DNA of 64,000 nt. It comes from Buttiauxella brennerae ATCC 51605. GTDB lineage: Bacteria; Pseudomonadota; Gammaproteobacteria; Enterobacterales; Enterobacteriaceae. Both the position numbers and the translations under genes were made by a program. The stretch is taken from the NCBI RefSeq assembly GCF_001654925.1, contig NZ_LXER01000029.1, positions 186,001 through 250,000 on the forward strand. Direction: 5' to 3'. The notes beneath the pieces are model-generated. The model saw only the letters and a program-made list of their open reading frames with translations, was not told the DNA's origin and did no database searches. Positions 32,570 through 46,242 of the stretch are shown piece after piece (within the stretch, counting starts at the first letter, position 1; each line of letters starts with the position of its first letter).

Positions 32570-32694
32570 GAGCAGCACACAAGATTATCGGCTGTGCCAT
32601 TTAGATAAATACTTATAACTCAACGGCGCAGCCTACTTTTTCCCTGGTGTTGGCGCAGAATTCGCGCACCCCGGTTTATCCGGGGTCATTTTTT
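32570..32694 (+). ncRNA. arcZ: Hfq-dependent small RNA ArcZ
   Basis: The plus strand between elbB and arcB matches E. coli ArcZ (RyhA/SraH) in position, strand and sequence as I recall it. The conserved seed-bearing 3' part reads TTCCCTGGTGTTGGCGCAG and then TTCGCGCACCCCGG. GCGCAGCC and GCTGTGCC occur in the 5' part. It ends in a terminator (CCCCGG-TTTAT-CCGGGG, then a T-rich tail to 32694). In E. coli ArcZ is cut to a 3' form of about 56 nt that activates rpoS and represses motility genes. The terminator covers the arcB stop codon (32686-32688), so arcZ and arcB converge and overlap. The 5' end is estimated. Confidence 0.88.
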
Positions 32695-35034
32695 GGGAGC
32701 GTTCGCCACCCAGACCTTCAGAACATCAACATCGTGTTGCCACTCTTGCTTCAACTCTTCAATCCACTCACCGACATTTTCTGACCAGGCTGGTAAGTCC
32801 GGAGACTGAATTTGTTGAGCTATTTGCTGCAAGTGACGCAACCCAATGGAACCCGCCGCACCTTTAATTTTATGGCCTTCTTCCACCACGCCTTTTTGGT
32901 CGCGAGCCGTCATATTGGAGTCCAGCACACTCAGGTAACCCGGCATCATTTTTTCAAACATCGCCAGCCCATCAGTAATCAGTTTTGGCCCTACTAAGTC
33001 CATGTATTGCTCAAGCATCGGGATATCGAGCAATGCTTGTTGCTTTTCGCTATTAACTTGAGGCATTTGAGACTCCTTTTCAGACTCTGACTGTTGGTTG
33101 TCCCAGAATTTTTGGATCATCGCCATCAACGCCGGAACTGCGAGTGGTTTGCTTAGCACATCATCCATGCCAGCATCCAGGTACTCTTTTTTATCTTTCA
33201 ATACGTTAGCCGTCAAGGCTACCAGCGGCGGTAACTCGTCACGCGTGTAACGTGTGGTTAGCTGCCGGGAAATATCCAGCCCGGTCATGTCCGGTAACTG
33301 GATATCCAGCAGCACCAGGTCATATTCCCCTGGGGTGAATTTTTCCAGCGCCTCTTTGCCGGTCATCGCAACATCCACGCTGTTGCCCAATTTCTCAAGC
33401 ACCGAACGCGCAACAATGACGTTGAGTTCAATATCTTCCACCAGCAGAACGTGTAAAGCAGGCAGCGGCATTTCATCATCGTCGAGAGTATCTTCGACTT
33501 CATCCGCAACGCGTGGAGCCTGAATGGTCAGGGTAAACAGCGAGCCTTCACCCGGTTTGCTGCTGACGGTAATATCACCGCCCATACTCTTGGCCAGGCG
33601 ACGCGACACTGCCAAACCGATTCCTGTACCCGTTGCCGGTTTACCACCGTGGCTGTCTTTCACCTGATAGTACATAGCAAAAATCTTGTCTTGCTCATCC
33701 TGCGGAATGCCAATACCGGAATCCTGCACTTCGAAGCGAAGCGTATTTTCTTCTTCATACTGCACACGCACAGCGACTAACCCGCCTTTCGGGGTGAACT
33801 TCACGGCGTTGCTGATAAGGTTCCACAAGATCTGGCGCAAACGCGTTCCGTCCGTCACGACTTTGTGCGGCAACGGTAGCGTCGGGTTCATTTCAAGCTT
33901 CAGCCCTTTTTGCTGCGCCTGTAAACCGGAGAGGTTTTCCAGATCAGCCAGGAAACTGGTGAAATCAATCGGCTGGTTATCAAGCTGAACTTTACGGCGC
34001 TCAAGCTTATCCATATCAATGATATCGTTGAAAATATTACCAAGCGTAATCGCTGAAACGTGAATGGTTTTCAGGTAGTTTGTTTGTTCCGGGTTAAGCT
34101 CAGTATCCAGCAAGATACGGCTCAAACCGACAATGCCATTGAGCGGTGTACGCAGCTCGTGGCTGATTGTAGAAATGAAGGTGGTCTTGTCACGGCTGGC
34201 ACGCTCAAGCGCATCCTGGTAGCGTTTACGCTCGGTTATATCGCGACCAAAGCCCATTAACCCGTGGCGTTTACCCACGCGGTCGTAATAAGGCACTTTA
34301 CGAATTTCAAAACAGGCTTTGCGCCCATCCGGGTAATCCAGCCATTGTTCGTAGGTGAGAGAAACATTGTGGCGGAAGACTTTTTCGTCGGTTTCGATAA
34401 CCTTCTGCGCCGCTTCTGGCGAATAGACATCTTCCGGTTTCAGGCTGATCAGCTGTTTTTCGCTTTTGCCCGTCAACAGCTCCATCGCACGGTTACAACC
34501 CGAAAACTCTTTGTCCTCATTGCGATAGAAAACCAGGTCCGGGGAAGCATCAAGGAAAGAGCGTAAGAATGACGACTGCTGCTCAAGCTGGAGTTGCGTC
34601 TCTTCACGCTCCTGCATCTCAACTTTCAACTGCTCGAGCATGGTATGGCGTTCATCTTCAGCTTTAACGCGGTCGGCAATTTCCTGGTTCAACTGTGCAA
34701 TGTTGTCTTTGAGCTGCACATTGAGTTTTAGATCGCGTTCGCGCATCTCTTCAAGTTTCTGCACCAGCTTTGAAAGCCGCTGGCGCGACTCTTCGAGCTG
34801 CTCAACCACCACGGAAAGGAAATAGACGGCCCAGGGCGTAATTAACAGGCCAAAGAAGATAGAACGGACGACATCAATACTTTCAACCTGGCCACGTAAC
34901 AGCATGGTCACGGCCATTTGCACCACAATAGCCAGCACCACAAGGGCAGAGGCCAGCAACAACGAGAAGCGCACTAATCCGAGCTTCACCATCAAATCAA
35001 CGTAATATTGTGCCAGTAACCGGATTTGCTTCAT
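32686..35034 (-). CDS. arcB: Aerobic respiration control sensor kinase ArcB
   Basis: ArcB senses quinone redox state and phosphorylates ArcA. The 782-residue tripartite kinase has two membrane helices (about 23-41 and 58-77), a coiled coil, and a PAS domain (about 155-270) with Cys180 and Cys241, the redox cysteines of E. coli. It also has His292 (TISHELRTPLNG), N and G boxes, a receiver with Asp577 (VLLDIQLPDMTG) and a C-terminal HPt with His721 (EEGHKIKGAAGS). Its 3' end overlaps ArcZ. Confidence 0.98.
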   Translation of the reverse strand: MKQIRLLAQYYVDLMVKLGLVRFSLLLASALVVLAIVVQMAVTMLLRGQVESIDVVRSIFFGLLITPWAVYFLSVVVEQLEESRQRLSKLVQKLEEMRERDLKLNVQLKDNIAQLNQEIADRVKAEDERHTMLEQLKVEMQEREETQLQLEQQSSFLRSFLDASPDLVFYRNEDKEFSGCNRAMELLTGKSEKQLISLKPEDVYSPEAAQKVIETDEKVFRHNVSLTYEQWLDYPDGRKACFEIRKVPYYDRVGKRHGLMGFGRDITERKRYQDALERASRDKTTFISTISHELRTPLNGIVGLSRILLDTELNPEQTNYLKTIHVSAITLGNIFNDIIDMDKLERRKVQLDNQPIDFTSFLADLENLSGLQAQQKGLKLEMNPTLPLPHKVVTDGTRLRQILWNLISNAVKFTPKGGLVAVRVQYEEENTLRFEVQDSGIGIPQDEQDKIFAMYYQVKDSHGGKPATGTGIGLAVSRRLAKSMGGDITVSSKPGEGSLFTLTIQAPRVADEVEDTLDDDEMPLPALHVLLVEDIELNVIVARSVLEKLGNSVDVAMTGKEALEKFTPGEYDLVLLDIQLPDMTGLDISRQLTTRYTRDELPPLVALTANVLKDKKEYLDAGMDDVLSKPLAVPALMAMIQKFWDNQQSESEKESQMPQVNSEKQQALLDIPMLEQYMDLVGPKLITDGLAMFEKMMPGYLSVLDSNMTARDQKGVVEEGHKIKGAAGSIGLRHLQQIAQQIQSPDLPAWSENVGEWIEELKQEWQHDVDVLKVWVANAPKK

Positions 35035-35095
35035 GGAACGTTTCCCTCGCTTACAATCTGCTAAATATACCGCAAAAAGATCACACGCTCAGGAA

Positions 35096-36028
35096 TTACA
35101 ACAGAATTGTCGGGTTCCACGGGGTACCGAGTGCCGAACCTTGCGTACCGTGCTCATTCAGATAGCTGTCAATCGCCCCCATTCCACTCCAGCGGTTCTC
35201 ACACCACAGCGGTGCCAGCAACGTGGGCCGTCGGGCATTCGCCGAAATGCGATGGAACACAACATCAAGCGGAGTATGGCGAATCATCTCCCCTGCGATG
35301 GCCGCATACTCTTCTAATTCAATAGCCTGTAACCGCCCTACCTGCCAGCTTTTGGCCATCGTGCTGCCGTCAACAATGTGTAATGGATGAAGTTTGATGC
35401 CATCAACACCGGTCTCAACCACTTTTTCCAGCGTTTCCATACAGTGATCGTGTTTTTCACCCGGCAAGCCGACAATCAAATGGCTGCACACTTTTAAACC
35501 CCGATCCCGGGCGCGGCGCGTGGTTTCCTGGTAGCAGGCAAAATCATGCCCACGATTAATACGATGTAGCGTTTTATCATGTGCCGTCTGCAAGCCCAGC
35601 TCTAACCAGACCTCATAGCCTTTCTCATGGTATTCGCTTAACAAATCCAGCACGCTGTCCGGTACACAATCCGGGCGTGTGCCAACGCATAGCCCAACAA
35701 TAGATGCCTTACTGACGGCTTGTTGGTACATCGAACGCAGCACCTGTACTTCCGCCCACGTACTGGTGTACGCCTGAAAATATGCAAGATAGTGTTGTGC
35801 ACGGTTCACCAACTGCGACTGGCGCTCCAGTTGATCAGCGATAGTGTGGTTTTGTTGGGTTTCATCGGCAAAAGAGGCCACATTGCAAAAAGTACAGCCA
35901 CCACGCCCAATAGTGCCGTCGCGGTTTGGGCAACTGAAACCGCCGTGTAGCGTGAGTTTATGGACCTTATGGCCGTAACGACGCTGAAGATCCCCACCAA
36001 ACATATTGACTAATTTTTGTAACTGCAT
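35096..36028 (-). CDS. yhcC: Radical SAM protein YhcC
   Basis: The 310-residue protein is a radical SAM enzyme with the cluster motif CxxxxxxxxxCxxC (GFSCPNRDGTIGRGGCTFCNVASFA) near residues 32-48, plus GTRPDCVPD and GLQTAHDKTLHRINRGHD. It is related to the Elp3-like group. Its substrate is not known to me. It is upstream of arcB on the same strand and divergent from gltB. Confidence 0.9.
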   Translation of the reverse strand: MQLQKLVNMFGGDLQRRYGHKVHKLTLHGGFSCPNRDGTIGRGGCTFCNVASFADETQQNHTIADQLERQSQLVNRAQHYLAYFQAYTSTWAEVQVLRSMYQQAVSKASIVGLCVGTRPDCVPDSVLDLLSEYHEKGYEVWLELGLQTAHDKTLHRINRGHDFACYQETTRRARDRGLKVCSHLIVGLPGEKHDHCMETLEKVVETGVDGIKLHPLHIVDGSTMAKSWQVGRLQAIELEEYAAIAGEMIRHTPLDVVFHRISANARRPTLLAPLWCENRWSGMGAIDSYLNEHGTQGSALGTPWNPTILL

Positions 36029-36708
36029 AATCTGATGGGCCGCCCTGTAAAAGGGACGTAGCCTGCCATTTTCTGTCCAATTTAGCGATGACCTGGATCA
36101 ATCGCTTTGGCGCAGCTTTATCTATTGCATAATAATGCAAAATTAGTGCAATTTTACGCACACAAAAGATGATTACTTTTCCTTATATTGACCCTCTATT
36201 TTTAAAGAATATGTGCCCTTGTGAAAAACAGTGGCATACAACACGCCAGACCTCATTGATAGCACAAGATCCTGCCAACTTAAGCATTGCCAGCACGGTC
36301 TGGAATTTTGCAGCCCGCCAGATAGTGAGAGAGATCACAATACCCAGGCGATCCTCCTGCCGCTTAAATACGACAAAAATGATAATAAAATGTTTACATT
36401 CATGATGTTAAATAGAATTTAGTACATAATCGTATAAATAAGAATGCCATTTGACCTGTGTGCGCTTTCCCGATAACTTGGAAATCCGCTGGAAGCTTTC
36501 TGGGTGGGTTCTGTGCCCACCATATTTATGCAGTAATTAAGATTCCCTCTAAAGCAAGTCCTCAATACTTGTGCAACCGGATGCGTTAGACATAAAGAGG
36601 GCGACACGCGAGGTGAGCGTAGATGCGCAAACCCCGTCGCCATGCCCTTGCTGCGTCTGGACGCAATCGGTATCGGGAATCACGTAGAGCCTGGGGAGGT
36701 TCACTGAT
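36029..36708. promoter_or_regulatory. 680-nt yhcC-gltB intergenic region with structured gltB leader
   Basis: This gap must carry the gltBD promoter; the E. coli counterpart binds Lrp, IHF and other regulators. I see an AT-rich part with the palindrome TTGCAT-AATA-ATGCAA at 36125-36140. Nearer gltB there are several possible RNA helices: GGTGGG/CCCACC (36503-36508/36516-36521) and CCCTCT/AGAGGG (36545-36550/36596-36601) enclosing CAAGT/ACTTG (36555-36559/36567-36571). A small ORF with a good ribosome-binding site begins at 36623. I could not place the -10/-35 boxes. Confidence 0.5.
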
Positions 36709-36757
36709 ATGTTGTACGATAAATCCCTTGAGAAGGATAACTGTGGTTTCGGCCTGA
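36623..36757 (+). CDS. Possible Arg-rich leader peptide overlapping gltB
   Basis: This 44-codon ORF starts at an ATG six bases after GAGGTGA. It begins [20 protein letters not shown] and has eight Arg in the first 22 residues. It runs out of frame into gltB and stops at 36755-36757, so its ribosomes would cross the gltB start. E. coli also has, from memory, a KPRRHAL-like reading frame before gltB, which hints at conservation. gltB has its own GGGGAGG site. Expression is unproven, and the frame could be chance. Confidence 0.35.
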   Translation: MRKPRRHALAASGRNRYRESRRAWGGSLICCTINPLRRITVVSA

Positions 36758-39700
36758 TCGCCCACATAGAAGGCGAACCTAGCCACAAGGTAGTGCGTAC
36801 TGCTATTCACGCACTGGCCCGAATGCAACACCGTGGAGCAATCCTCGCCGATGGTAAAACCGGTGATGGTTGTGGCCTGCTGTTGCAAAAGCCTGACCGT
36901 TTCTTCCGAATCGTTGCGGAAGAGCGTGGCTGGCGTTTGGCAAAAAATTATGCCGTCGGCATGATTTTCTTAAACAAAGACGATGCACTGGCTAAAGCAA
37001 GCCGTCGTATCGTTGAAGAAGAGTTGCAAAACGAGACCCTGTCGATTGTTGGCTGGCGCGAAGTGCCAACTAACGAAGACGTACTCGGTGAAATCGCCCT
37101 CTCCTCAAAGCCTCGCATCGAACAAATTTTTGTTAATGCTCCGGCCGGCTGGCGCCCACGTGATATGGAACGTCGCCTGTTTATCGCCCGTCGCCGCATT
37201 GAGAAACGTATCCAGGATAAAGACTTCTACGTTTGTAGTCTCTCCAACCTGGTTAACATCTATAAAGGTCTGTGTATGCCGGCAGATTTGCCGCGCTTTT
37301 ACCTGGACCTGGCGGACTTGCGCCTGGAATCGGCTATTTGCCTGTTCCACCAGCGTTTCTCCACCAACACCGTACCACGCTGGCCGCTGGCTCAGCCGTT
37401 CCGCTACCTGGCACACAACGGTGAAATCAACACCATCACCGGTAACCGTCAGTGGGCGCGTGCGCGTACCTATAAATTCCAGACTCCGCTGATCCCAGAT
37501 TTGCATGACGCAGCGCCATTCGTGAACGAAACGGGTTCCGACTCAAGCTCAATGGATAACATGCTGGAACTGCTGCTGGCAGGCGGGATGGATATTGTTC
37601 GTGCCATGCGTCTGTTAGTGCCACCAGCCTGGCAGAACAACCCGAACATGGACCCGGAGCTGCGCGCCTTCTTCGACTTTAACTCCATGCACATGGAGCC
37701 GTGGGATGGTCCGGCCGGTATCGTTATGTCCGATGGGCGCTACGCCGCCTGTAACCTGGACCGTAACGGCCTGCGTCCGGCACGCTACGTTATCACCAAA
37801 GATAAGCTCATCACTTGTGCGTCTGAAGTCGGGATCTGGGATTACCAGCCTGATGAAGTCGTCGAGAAAGGTCGTGTAGGCCCTGGTGAGCTGATGGTAA
37901 TCGATACCCGTATCGGCCGTATTTTGCATTCAGCTGAAACGGATGGCGATCTGAAAAGCCGCCACCCGTATAAAGAGTGGATGGAAAATAACGTTCGCCG
38001 TCTGGTGCCGTTTGAAGATTTGCCAGATGAAGAAGTCGGTACACGAGAACTCGATGACGATACGCTGGCCAGTTTCCAGAAGCAGTTCAACTACAGCGTT
38101 GAAGAACTGGATTCAGTGATTCGTGTGCTGGGTGAGAATGGCCAGGAGGCAGTCGGCTCAATGGGTGACGATACCCCATTTGCCGTGCTCTCAAGCCAAC
38201 CGCGTATCATTTATGACTACTTCCGTCAGCAGTTTGCGCAGGTAACCAACCCGCCAATCGATCCGCTGCGTGAAGCACATGTCATGTCGCTTGCGACCAG
38301 TATTGGCCGTGAAATGAACGTCTTCTGTGAAGCTGAAGGCCAGGCTCACCGCCTGAGCTTCAAATCGCCAATTCTGTTGTGGTCTGATTTCCAGCAGCTT
38401 ACAACGCTTGAAGAAGAGCATTACCGCGCAGACACGCTGGACATCACTTACGATGCCGCCGCTCAGTCGCTGCACGAAACGGTTTGCGCACTGTGCGATG
38501 AAGCTGAACGCATGGTTCGCAACGGTACGGTTCTGTTAGTGCTGTCTGACCGTAACATCGCGAAAGATCGCCTGCCGGTTCCTGCACCAATGGCAGTAGG
38601 TGCGATTCAGACTCGCCTGGTCGAGAAGAATCTGCGTTGCGATGCGAACATTATTGTCGAAACGGCAAGTGCGCGTGACCCGCACCACTTCGCTGTTCTG
38701 CTCGGCTTTGGCGCAACCGCAATCTACCCATACCTCGCTTATGAAACGTTGGCGAAGCTGGTTGATAACGGCGCTATCGAAAAATCTTACCGTGCAGTGA
38801 TGCAAAACTACCGCAACGGCATCAATAAAGGCCTGTACAAGATCATGTCCAAAATGGGCATCTCGACTATCGCCTCTTATCGTTGCTCGAAGCTGTTTGA
38901 AGCGGTCGGCCTGCATAAAGAAGTTTCTGAGCTGTGCTTCCAGGGCGTTGTCAGCCGTATTGGTGGTGCAGGTTTCAACGACTTCCAGCAAGACTTGCTG
39001 AATCTGTCCAAGCGCGCATGGTTAGCGCGTAAGCCGTTAGATCAAGGCGGCCAGCTGAAATATGTCCACGGTGGCGAATATCACGCTTATAACCCTGATG
39101 TGGTTCAGACGCTGCAAAAAGCGGTGAACAGCGGCGATTACAAAGACTACCAAGCGTACGCGAAGCTTGTAAACGAGCGCCCGGTGGCAACACTGCGCGA
39201 TATGCTCGCACTCGATCCGCAAGGCGAAACGGTCAAAATTGAAGACGTGGAGCCAGCGACTGAACTGTACAAACGCTTTGATACTGCCGCGATGTCTATC
39301 GGTGCGTTAAGCCCGGAAGCACACGAATCTCTGGCAGAAGCGATGAACAGCATCGGTGGCAATTCCAACTCCGGTGAAGGTGGTGAAGACCCTGCGCGTT
39401 ACGGCACCAATAAAGTGTCCCGTATCAAACAGGTGGCTTCTGGCCGCTTCGGTGTGACCCCGGCTTACCTGGTGAACGCCGATGTTATCCAGATTAAAGT
39501 CGCTCAGGGTGCTAAGCCTGGCGAAGGTGGTCAGTTGCCGGGTGATAAGGTCACGCCGTATATTGCAAAACTGCGTTATTCCGTGCCTGGCGTTACGCTG
39601 ATTTCGCCTCCGCCACACCACGACATTTACTCTATCGAAGATTTGGCGCAGCTGATTTTCGACCTGAAACAGGTCAACCCGAAGGCGATGATCTCTGTCA

Positions 39701-41166
39701 AACTGGTTTCCGAACCTGGCGTTGGCACCATCGCAACAGGTGTGGCGAAAGCCTATGCCGACCTGATTACTATCGCCGGTTACGACGGTGGTACCGGCGC
39801 AAGCCCGCTGTCATCAGTGAAATATGCGGGTTGCCCGTGGGAACTGGGTCTGGTGGAAACACAACAGGCACTGGTTGCCAACGGCCTGCGTCATAAGATT
39901 CGCCTGCAAGTTGATGGCGGCCTGAAAACGGGCTTAGACATCATCAAGGCCGCGATTCTTGGCGCTGAAAGCTTTGGTTTCGGTACCGGTCCAATGGTCG
40001 CATTGGGTTGTAAATACCTGCGTATTTGCCACCTGAATAACTGCGCAACCGGTGTTGCAACTCAGGATGAAAAACTGCGTAAAAACCACTATCACGGCCT
40101 GCCATTCAAAGTGACAAACTACTTTGAATTCATTGCCCGTGAAACACGTGAGTTGATGGCGCAGTTAGGCGTGAAGCGCCTGGTTGACTTGATTGGCCGT
40201 ACCGAACTGCTCAAAGAGCTGGAGGGTTTCACTGCCAAACAACAAAACCTGGATCTGTCTAACCTGCTGAAAACGGCTGAGCCTATGCCGGGCAAAGCAG
40301 TGTACTGGACCGAAACGAACCCGCCGTTTGATAAAGGTGACCTGAACGCTCAACTGCTCGCTCAGGCGAAACAGTATGTGGATGACAAACAGAGCAAAAC
40401 GTTCTGGTTTGATATCCGCAACACCGACCGTTCTGTCGGCGCTACGCTGTCTGGTTATATCGCACAGCATAACGGTGACCAGGGTCTGGCTGCCGATCCG
40501 ATTAAAGCGCATTTCAGCGGTACTGCCGGGCAGAGTTTCGGCGTGTGGAATGCCGGTGGCGTTGAACTGCACTTGACTGGCGATGCCAACGACTACGTCG
40601 GCAAAGGTATGGCAGGCGGTTTAATCTCGTTGCGTCCTCCGGTGGGCTCCGCCTTCCGCAGCCACGAAGCGACCATCATCGGTAACACCTGTTTGTACGG
40701 TGCAACAGGCGGCAAACTTTATGCTGCTGGCCGTGCGGGTGAGCGTTTCGCAGTGCGTAACTCCGGTGCTATTACCGTTGTTGAAGGCATTGGCGATAAC
40801 GGTTGTGAATACATGACTGGCGGTATCGTCTGCGTCATCGGTAAAACAGGGGTGAACTTCGGTGCGGGTATGACCGGTGGTTTCGCTTACGTGCTGGATG
40901 AAGACGGTGATTTCCGTAAACGCGTTAACCCTGAGCTGGTTGAGCTTATCAATGTTGAAGAACTGGCCATCCACGAAGAACACCTGCGCGGTATGATTAC
41001 CGAGCATGTGCAACTGACGGGTTCCCAGCGCGGTGAAGAAATTCTGGCTAACTGGCCGGCATTTGCCCCGAAATTCACGTTGGTTAAACCTAAGTCCAGT
41101 GATGTCAAAGCATTGTTGGGTCACCGTAGTCGCTCTGCAGCAGAGCTGCGGGTACAGGCGCAGTAA
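36709..41166 (+). CDS. gltB: Glutamate synthase (NADPH) large subunit
   Basis: GltB makes two glutamates from glutamine and 2-oxoglutarate with GltD. The 1485-residue proprotein matches E. coli in length. An 11-residue propeptide precedes Cys12 ([13 protein letters not shown]), the N-terminal nucleophile of the class II amidotransferase domain. The central domain and the FMN synthase domain follow ([22 protein letters not shown]). The 3Fe-4S cysteines are in [16 protein letters not shown], and the Gly-rich GXGXG beta-helix domain is C-terminal. It lies 9 nt before gltD. Confidence 0.99.
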   Translation: MLYDKSLEKDNCGFGLIAHIEGEPSHKVVRTAIHALARMQHRGAILADGKTGDGCGLLLQKPDRFFRIVAEERGWRLAKNYAVGMIFLNKDDALAKASRRIVEEELQNETLSIVGWREVPTNEDVLGEIALSSKPRIEQIFVNAPAGWRPRDMERRLFIARRRIEKRIQDKDFYVCSLSNLVNIYKGLCMPADLPRFYLDLADLRLESAICLFHQRFSTNTVPRWPLAQPFRYLAHNGEINTITGNRQWARARTYKFQTPLIPDLHDAAPFVNETGSDSSSMDNMLELLLAGGMDIVRAMRLLVPPAWQNNPNMDPELRAFFDFNSMHMEPWDGPAGIVMSDGRYAACNLDRNGLRPARYVITKDKLITCASEVGIWDYQPDEVVEKGRVGPGELMVIDTRIGRILHSAETDGDLKSRHPYKEWMENNVRRLVPFEDLPDEEVGTRELDDDTLASFQKQFNYSVEELDSVIRVLGENGQEAVGSMGDDTPFAVLSSQPRIIYDYFRQQFAQVTNPPIDPLREAHVMSLATSIGREMNVFCEAEGQAHRLSFKSPILLWSDFQQLTTLEEEHYRADTLDITYDAAAQSLHETVCALCDEAERMVRNGTVLLVLSDRNIAKDRLPVPAPMAVGAIQTRLVEKNLRCDANIIVETASARDPHHFAVLLGFGATAIYPYLAYETLAKLVDNGAIEKSYRAVMQNYRNGINKGLYKIMSKMGISTIASYRCSKLFEAVGLHKEVSELCFQGVVSRIGGAGFNDFQQDLLNLSKRAWLARKPLDQGGQLKYVHGGEYHAYNPDVVQTLQKAVNSGDYKDYQAYAKLVNERPVATLRDMLALDPQGETVKIEDVEPATELYKRFDTAAMSIGALSPEAHESLAEAMNSIGGNSNSGEGGEDPARYGTNKVSRIKQVASGRFGVTPAYLVNADVIQIKVAQGAKPGEGGQLPGDKVTPYIAKLRYSVPGVTLISPPPHHDIYSIEDLAQLIFDLKQVNPKAMISVKLVSEPGVGTIATGVAKAYADLITIAGYDGGTGASPLSSVKYAGCPWELGLVETQQALVANGLRHKIRLQVDGGLKTGLDIIKAAILGAESFGFGTGPMVALGCKYLRICHLNNCATGVATQDEKLRKNHYHGLPFKVTNYFEFIARETRELMAQLGVKRLVDLIGRTELLKELEGFTAKQQNLDLSNLLKTAEPMPGKAVYWTETNPPFDKGDLNAQLLAQAKQYVDDKQSKTFWFDIRNTDRSVGATLSGYIAQHNGDQGLAADPIKAHFSGTAGQSFGVWNAGGVELHLTGDANDYVGKGMAGGLISLRPPVGSAFRSHEATIIGNTCLYGATGGKLYAAGRAGERFAVRNSGAITVVEGIGDNGCEYMTGGIVCVIGKTGVNFGAGMTGGFAYVLDEDGDFRKRVNPELVELINVEELAIHEEHLRGMITEHVQLTGSQRGEEILANWPAFAPKFTLVKPKSSDVKALLGHRSRSAAELRVQAQ

Positions 41167-42594
<1,428 letters not shown>

Positions 42595-42608
42595 CGAACC
42601 GCCGATGT

Positions 42609-42644
42609 TAAAAAGCCCGGTGATGTTCATATCACCGGGCTTTT

Positions 42645-42647
<3 letters not shown>
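42609..42647. terminator. Bidirectional terminator between gltD and nanQ
   Basis: AAAAGCCCGGTGAT pairs with ATCACCGGGCTTTT around GTTC; T runs appear on both strands. It ends the gltBD and nan operons, which converge. Confidence 0.9.
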
Positions 42648-43980
<1,333 letters not shown>

Positions 43981-43984
<4 letters not shown>

Positions 43985-44670
43985 TTAACCGCCTTTGTCA
44001 GCGCATCCTGATACCACTGGCAAATGTGCTCCAGACGCGTAATGGCAGAGCCAACGGTCACCGCCCATGCACCATGCTTCATAGCCTGCGCCGCCCATTC
44101 TGGCGAGTTATAACGGCCTTCTGCAATGACACGACAACCTTCATCGCTTAACGCCCGCACTAACGCAAGGTCAGGCTCATTGGGCGTGTGTGCCGTTAGA
44201 TAACCAGACAGCGTGGTGCCTATCAGTTCAGCCCCCTGCCGCTGGCAATAGAAACCGTCCTGAACCGAAGAACAATCTGCCATCGCCAACAAATCGTGTT
44301 GATGAATACGTGCCAACAGTTCACTGACTGGCACCGGGCGCACCCGATCGGTGCCATCAAAAGCGATGATATTCGCCCCGGCTTGCGCCAGGGCATCAAC
44401 ATCTTCGAGAAATGGCGTAATTCGCACCGGCGAATCGGGAAGATCGCGTTTGATAATGCCGATAATCGGCAGTGAAACTAGCGCCCGCGTGGCTTTCAGA
44501 TTCTCTATACCTTCGATACGTAGCGCGACAGCACCCGCTTGTTCCGCCGCAAGCGCCATAGCCGCAACGATTTCAGGCTTATCAAGTGGGCTTGCAGGAA
44601 CCGGCTGGCAGGAGACAATCAGGCCGCCTGCCACTTCTATCTGCCGGGACATTTTTTCAATCAGTGACAT
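43981..44670 (-). CDS. nanE: N-acetylmannosamine-6-phosphate 2-epimerase
   Basis: NanE converts ManNAc-6-P to GlcNAc-6-P, which then enters amino-sugar metabolism. The 229-residue TIM-barrel protein has [32 protein letters not shown] and [13 protein letters not shown]. It lies 1 nt after nanT and overlaps nanK by 4 nt. Confidence 0.97.
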
Positions 44671-44671
44671 A

Positions 44672-46156
44672 TCAGTTCCCTATCAATTTAGTCTTGTGGC
44701 TACCCGAAACGACCGCCCCACTGAATGGTTTGCCGTCAATGGCGTCGTGAGTACGTACCGCTTCTGGATGGATCCAACGCTGGATACGTGATGGCATATC
44801 CAGGCCAATCAACAGGATGACCACAAACGTCAGGCTGAACGACAGTGATGCCAGCGCCGTCCCTAAATCAAGGCGCTGAGCGATAGTCGCGCCAATCACC
44901 GGAGCCAGTGCGCCACCGAGCGCGCCGACGTTATAGGTAAAGCCAAGACCTGCGGCACGCTGTTCGGTATCGAAATAACCGCCGATAAGCTTAGGCAATA
45001 TTCCCGAAATCCCCTGCCCCAACATTTGTTGTAAGAACAGCAGCAGGCCCAGCACCCAAATGTTGCCGCCACCAATTGCGAATACCGGAATAATTAGCAG
45101 TTGTGATGCCAGCAGGCTGCAGACATAGGCTTTGCGCGTCCCTAGCCAGTCGCCCAGGAAGCCACCCACACAGCAGCCGACTGCGGCACCAAATCCACTA
45201 AAGAACAGAACATGAGCCACCGTTGCAGGGTCGTAGGCCAGTTCAGTTTTCAGATAAGTGGGCAGTAACGCCTGAATCGGCCAGGAGTAGAGGAAGGCGA
45301 AGAACACGACGATCATCAACGTGACACCTGTCGGCCAGCGTTTGCCACTACTTTGCACCATAAAGCTAATGAAGATGGCCGCACAAATCAGGCCGAGAAC
45401 TGCAATCAGTAGTGCATTGCCAAGGTTACCGGCAAAGCAGAAGTAAAGTGCCGCTGCGACGACTATCGTCAGGCCAATATTGATAAGCCGGTGTTCGCCG
45501 CGATACAGAATATCCACCATGGTTTTGGTTGGCTTTTTATCGGCAAACTTCTCTTTCCAGTCTTCTGCTTCGGGGATATTTTTACGCAGCCAGAGCGCGA
45601 AAATAATGGGTAAAATGCCGATGAAGAACAGTGCACGCCAGCCCCAGACAGGCACCACTACGCTATACACTTGAGCGGCGATTACCGCCCCAACAGAAAA
45701 GCCGGAGATCAGAAAACCACTCGCTTTATTCCGCATCTGCTTCGGCCAGCTTTCGATAACATAAGTAGCGCTTGAACCGTACTCACCCGCCATTCCCATG
45801 CCAATCAGCAGTCGGGCAAAGAACATGGTGGTAAAACCTGGGGCAAAACCGCAGGCCAGCGTGCCGAAAGAAAACAGCACGATACTGGTGATCATCGCCA
45901 GTTTGCGGCCATAGCGGTCGCCCATTGCCCCTAAAACCAGGCCACCAAACCAGCGCGAGATAAATGCAGCCGAGATTAAACTCGCGGCCTGAATGGTCGT
46001 CAGGCCAAATTCACTCTGAATTTCAGTCAGTACTAACGCTATTAAGACAAAATCAAAACCATCCAGTAAGTAGCCAATCCAGGCTGCCGAAAACGCTTTC
46101 CATTGCGGTTTGGTAAGATGGCGATACCACGGGATCTGTTGGGTAGTGTTATTCAT
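44672..46156 (-). CDS. nanT: Sialic acid:proton symporter NanT
   Basis: NanT imports N-acetylneuraminate. The 494-residue MFS protein has the segment [14 protein letters not shown] after TM2 and [11 protein letters not shown] in the second half. It has 12 to 14 membrane segments, the extra ones being typical of NanT. It starts [20 protein letters not shown]. It lies 86 nt after nanA and 1 nt before nanE. Confidence 0.96.
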   Translation of the reverse strand: MNNTTQQIPWYRHLTKPQWKAFSAAWIGYLLDGFDFVLIALVLTEIQSEFGLTTIQAASLISAAFISRWFGGLVLGAMGDRYGRKLAMITSIVLFSFGTLACGFAPGFTTMFFARLLIGMGMAGEYGSSATYVIESWPKQMRNKASGFLISGFSVGAVIAAQVYSVVVPVWGWRALFFIGILPIIFALWLRKNIPEAEDWKEKFADKKPTKTMVDILYRGEHRLINIGLTIVVAAALYFCFAGNLGNALLIAVLGLICAAIFISFMVQSSGKRWPTGVTLMIVVFFAFLYSWPIQALLPTYLKTELAYDPATVAHVLFFSGFGAAVGCCVGGFLGDWLGTRKAYVCSLLASQLLIIPVFAIGGGNIWVLGLLLFLQQMLGQGISGILPKLIGGYFDTEQRAAGLGFTYNVGALGGALAPVIGATIAQRLDLGTALASLSFSLTFVVILLIGLDMPSRIQRWIHPEAVRTHDAIDGKPFSGAVVSGSHKTKLIGN

Positions 46157-46242
46157 AAAGCACTCCCGGTGCGGGTTTGTGAAAACCCGCCCATTGGTTA
46201 GATTAGGTATTAGCGATACTGGCGTTCAGCATCATTTATTAT

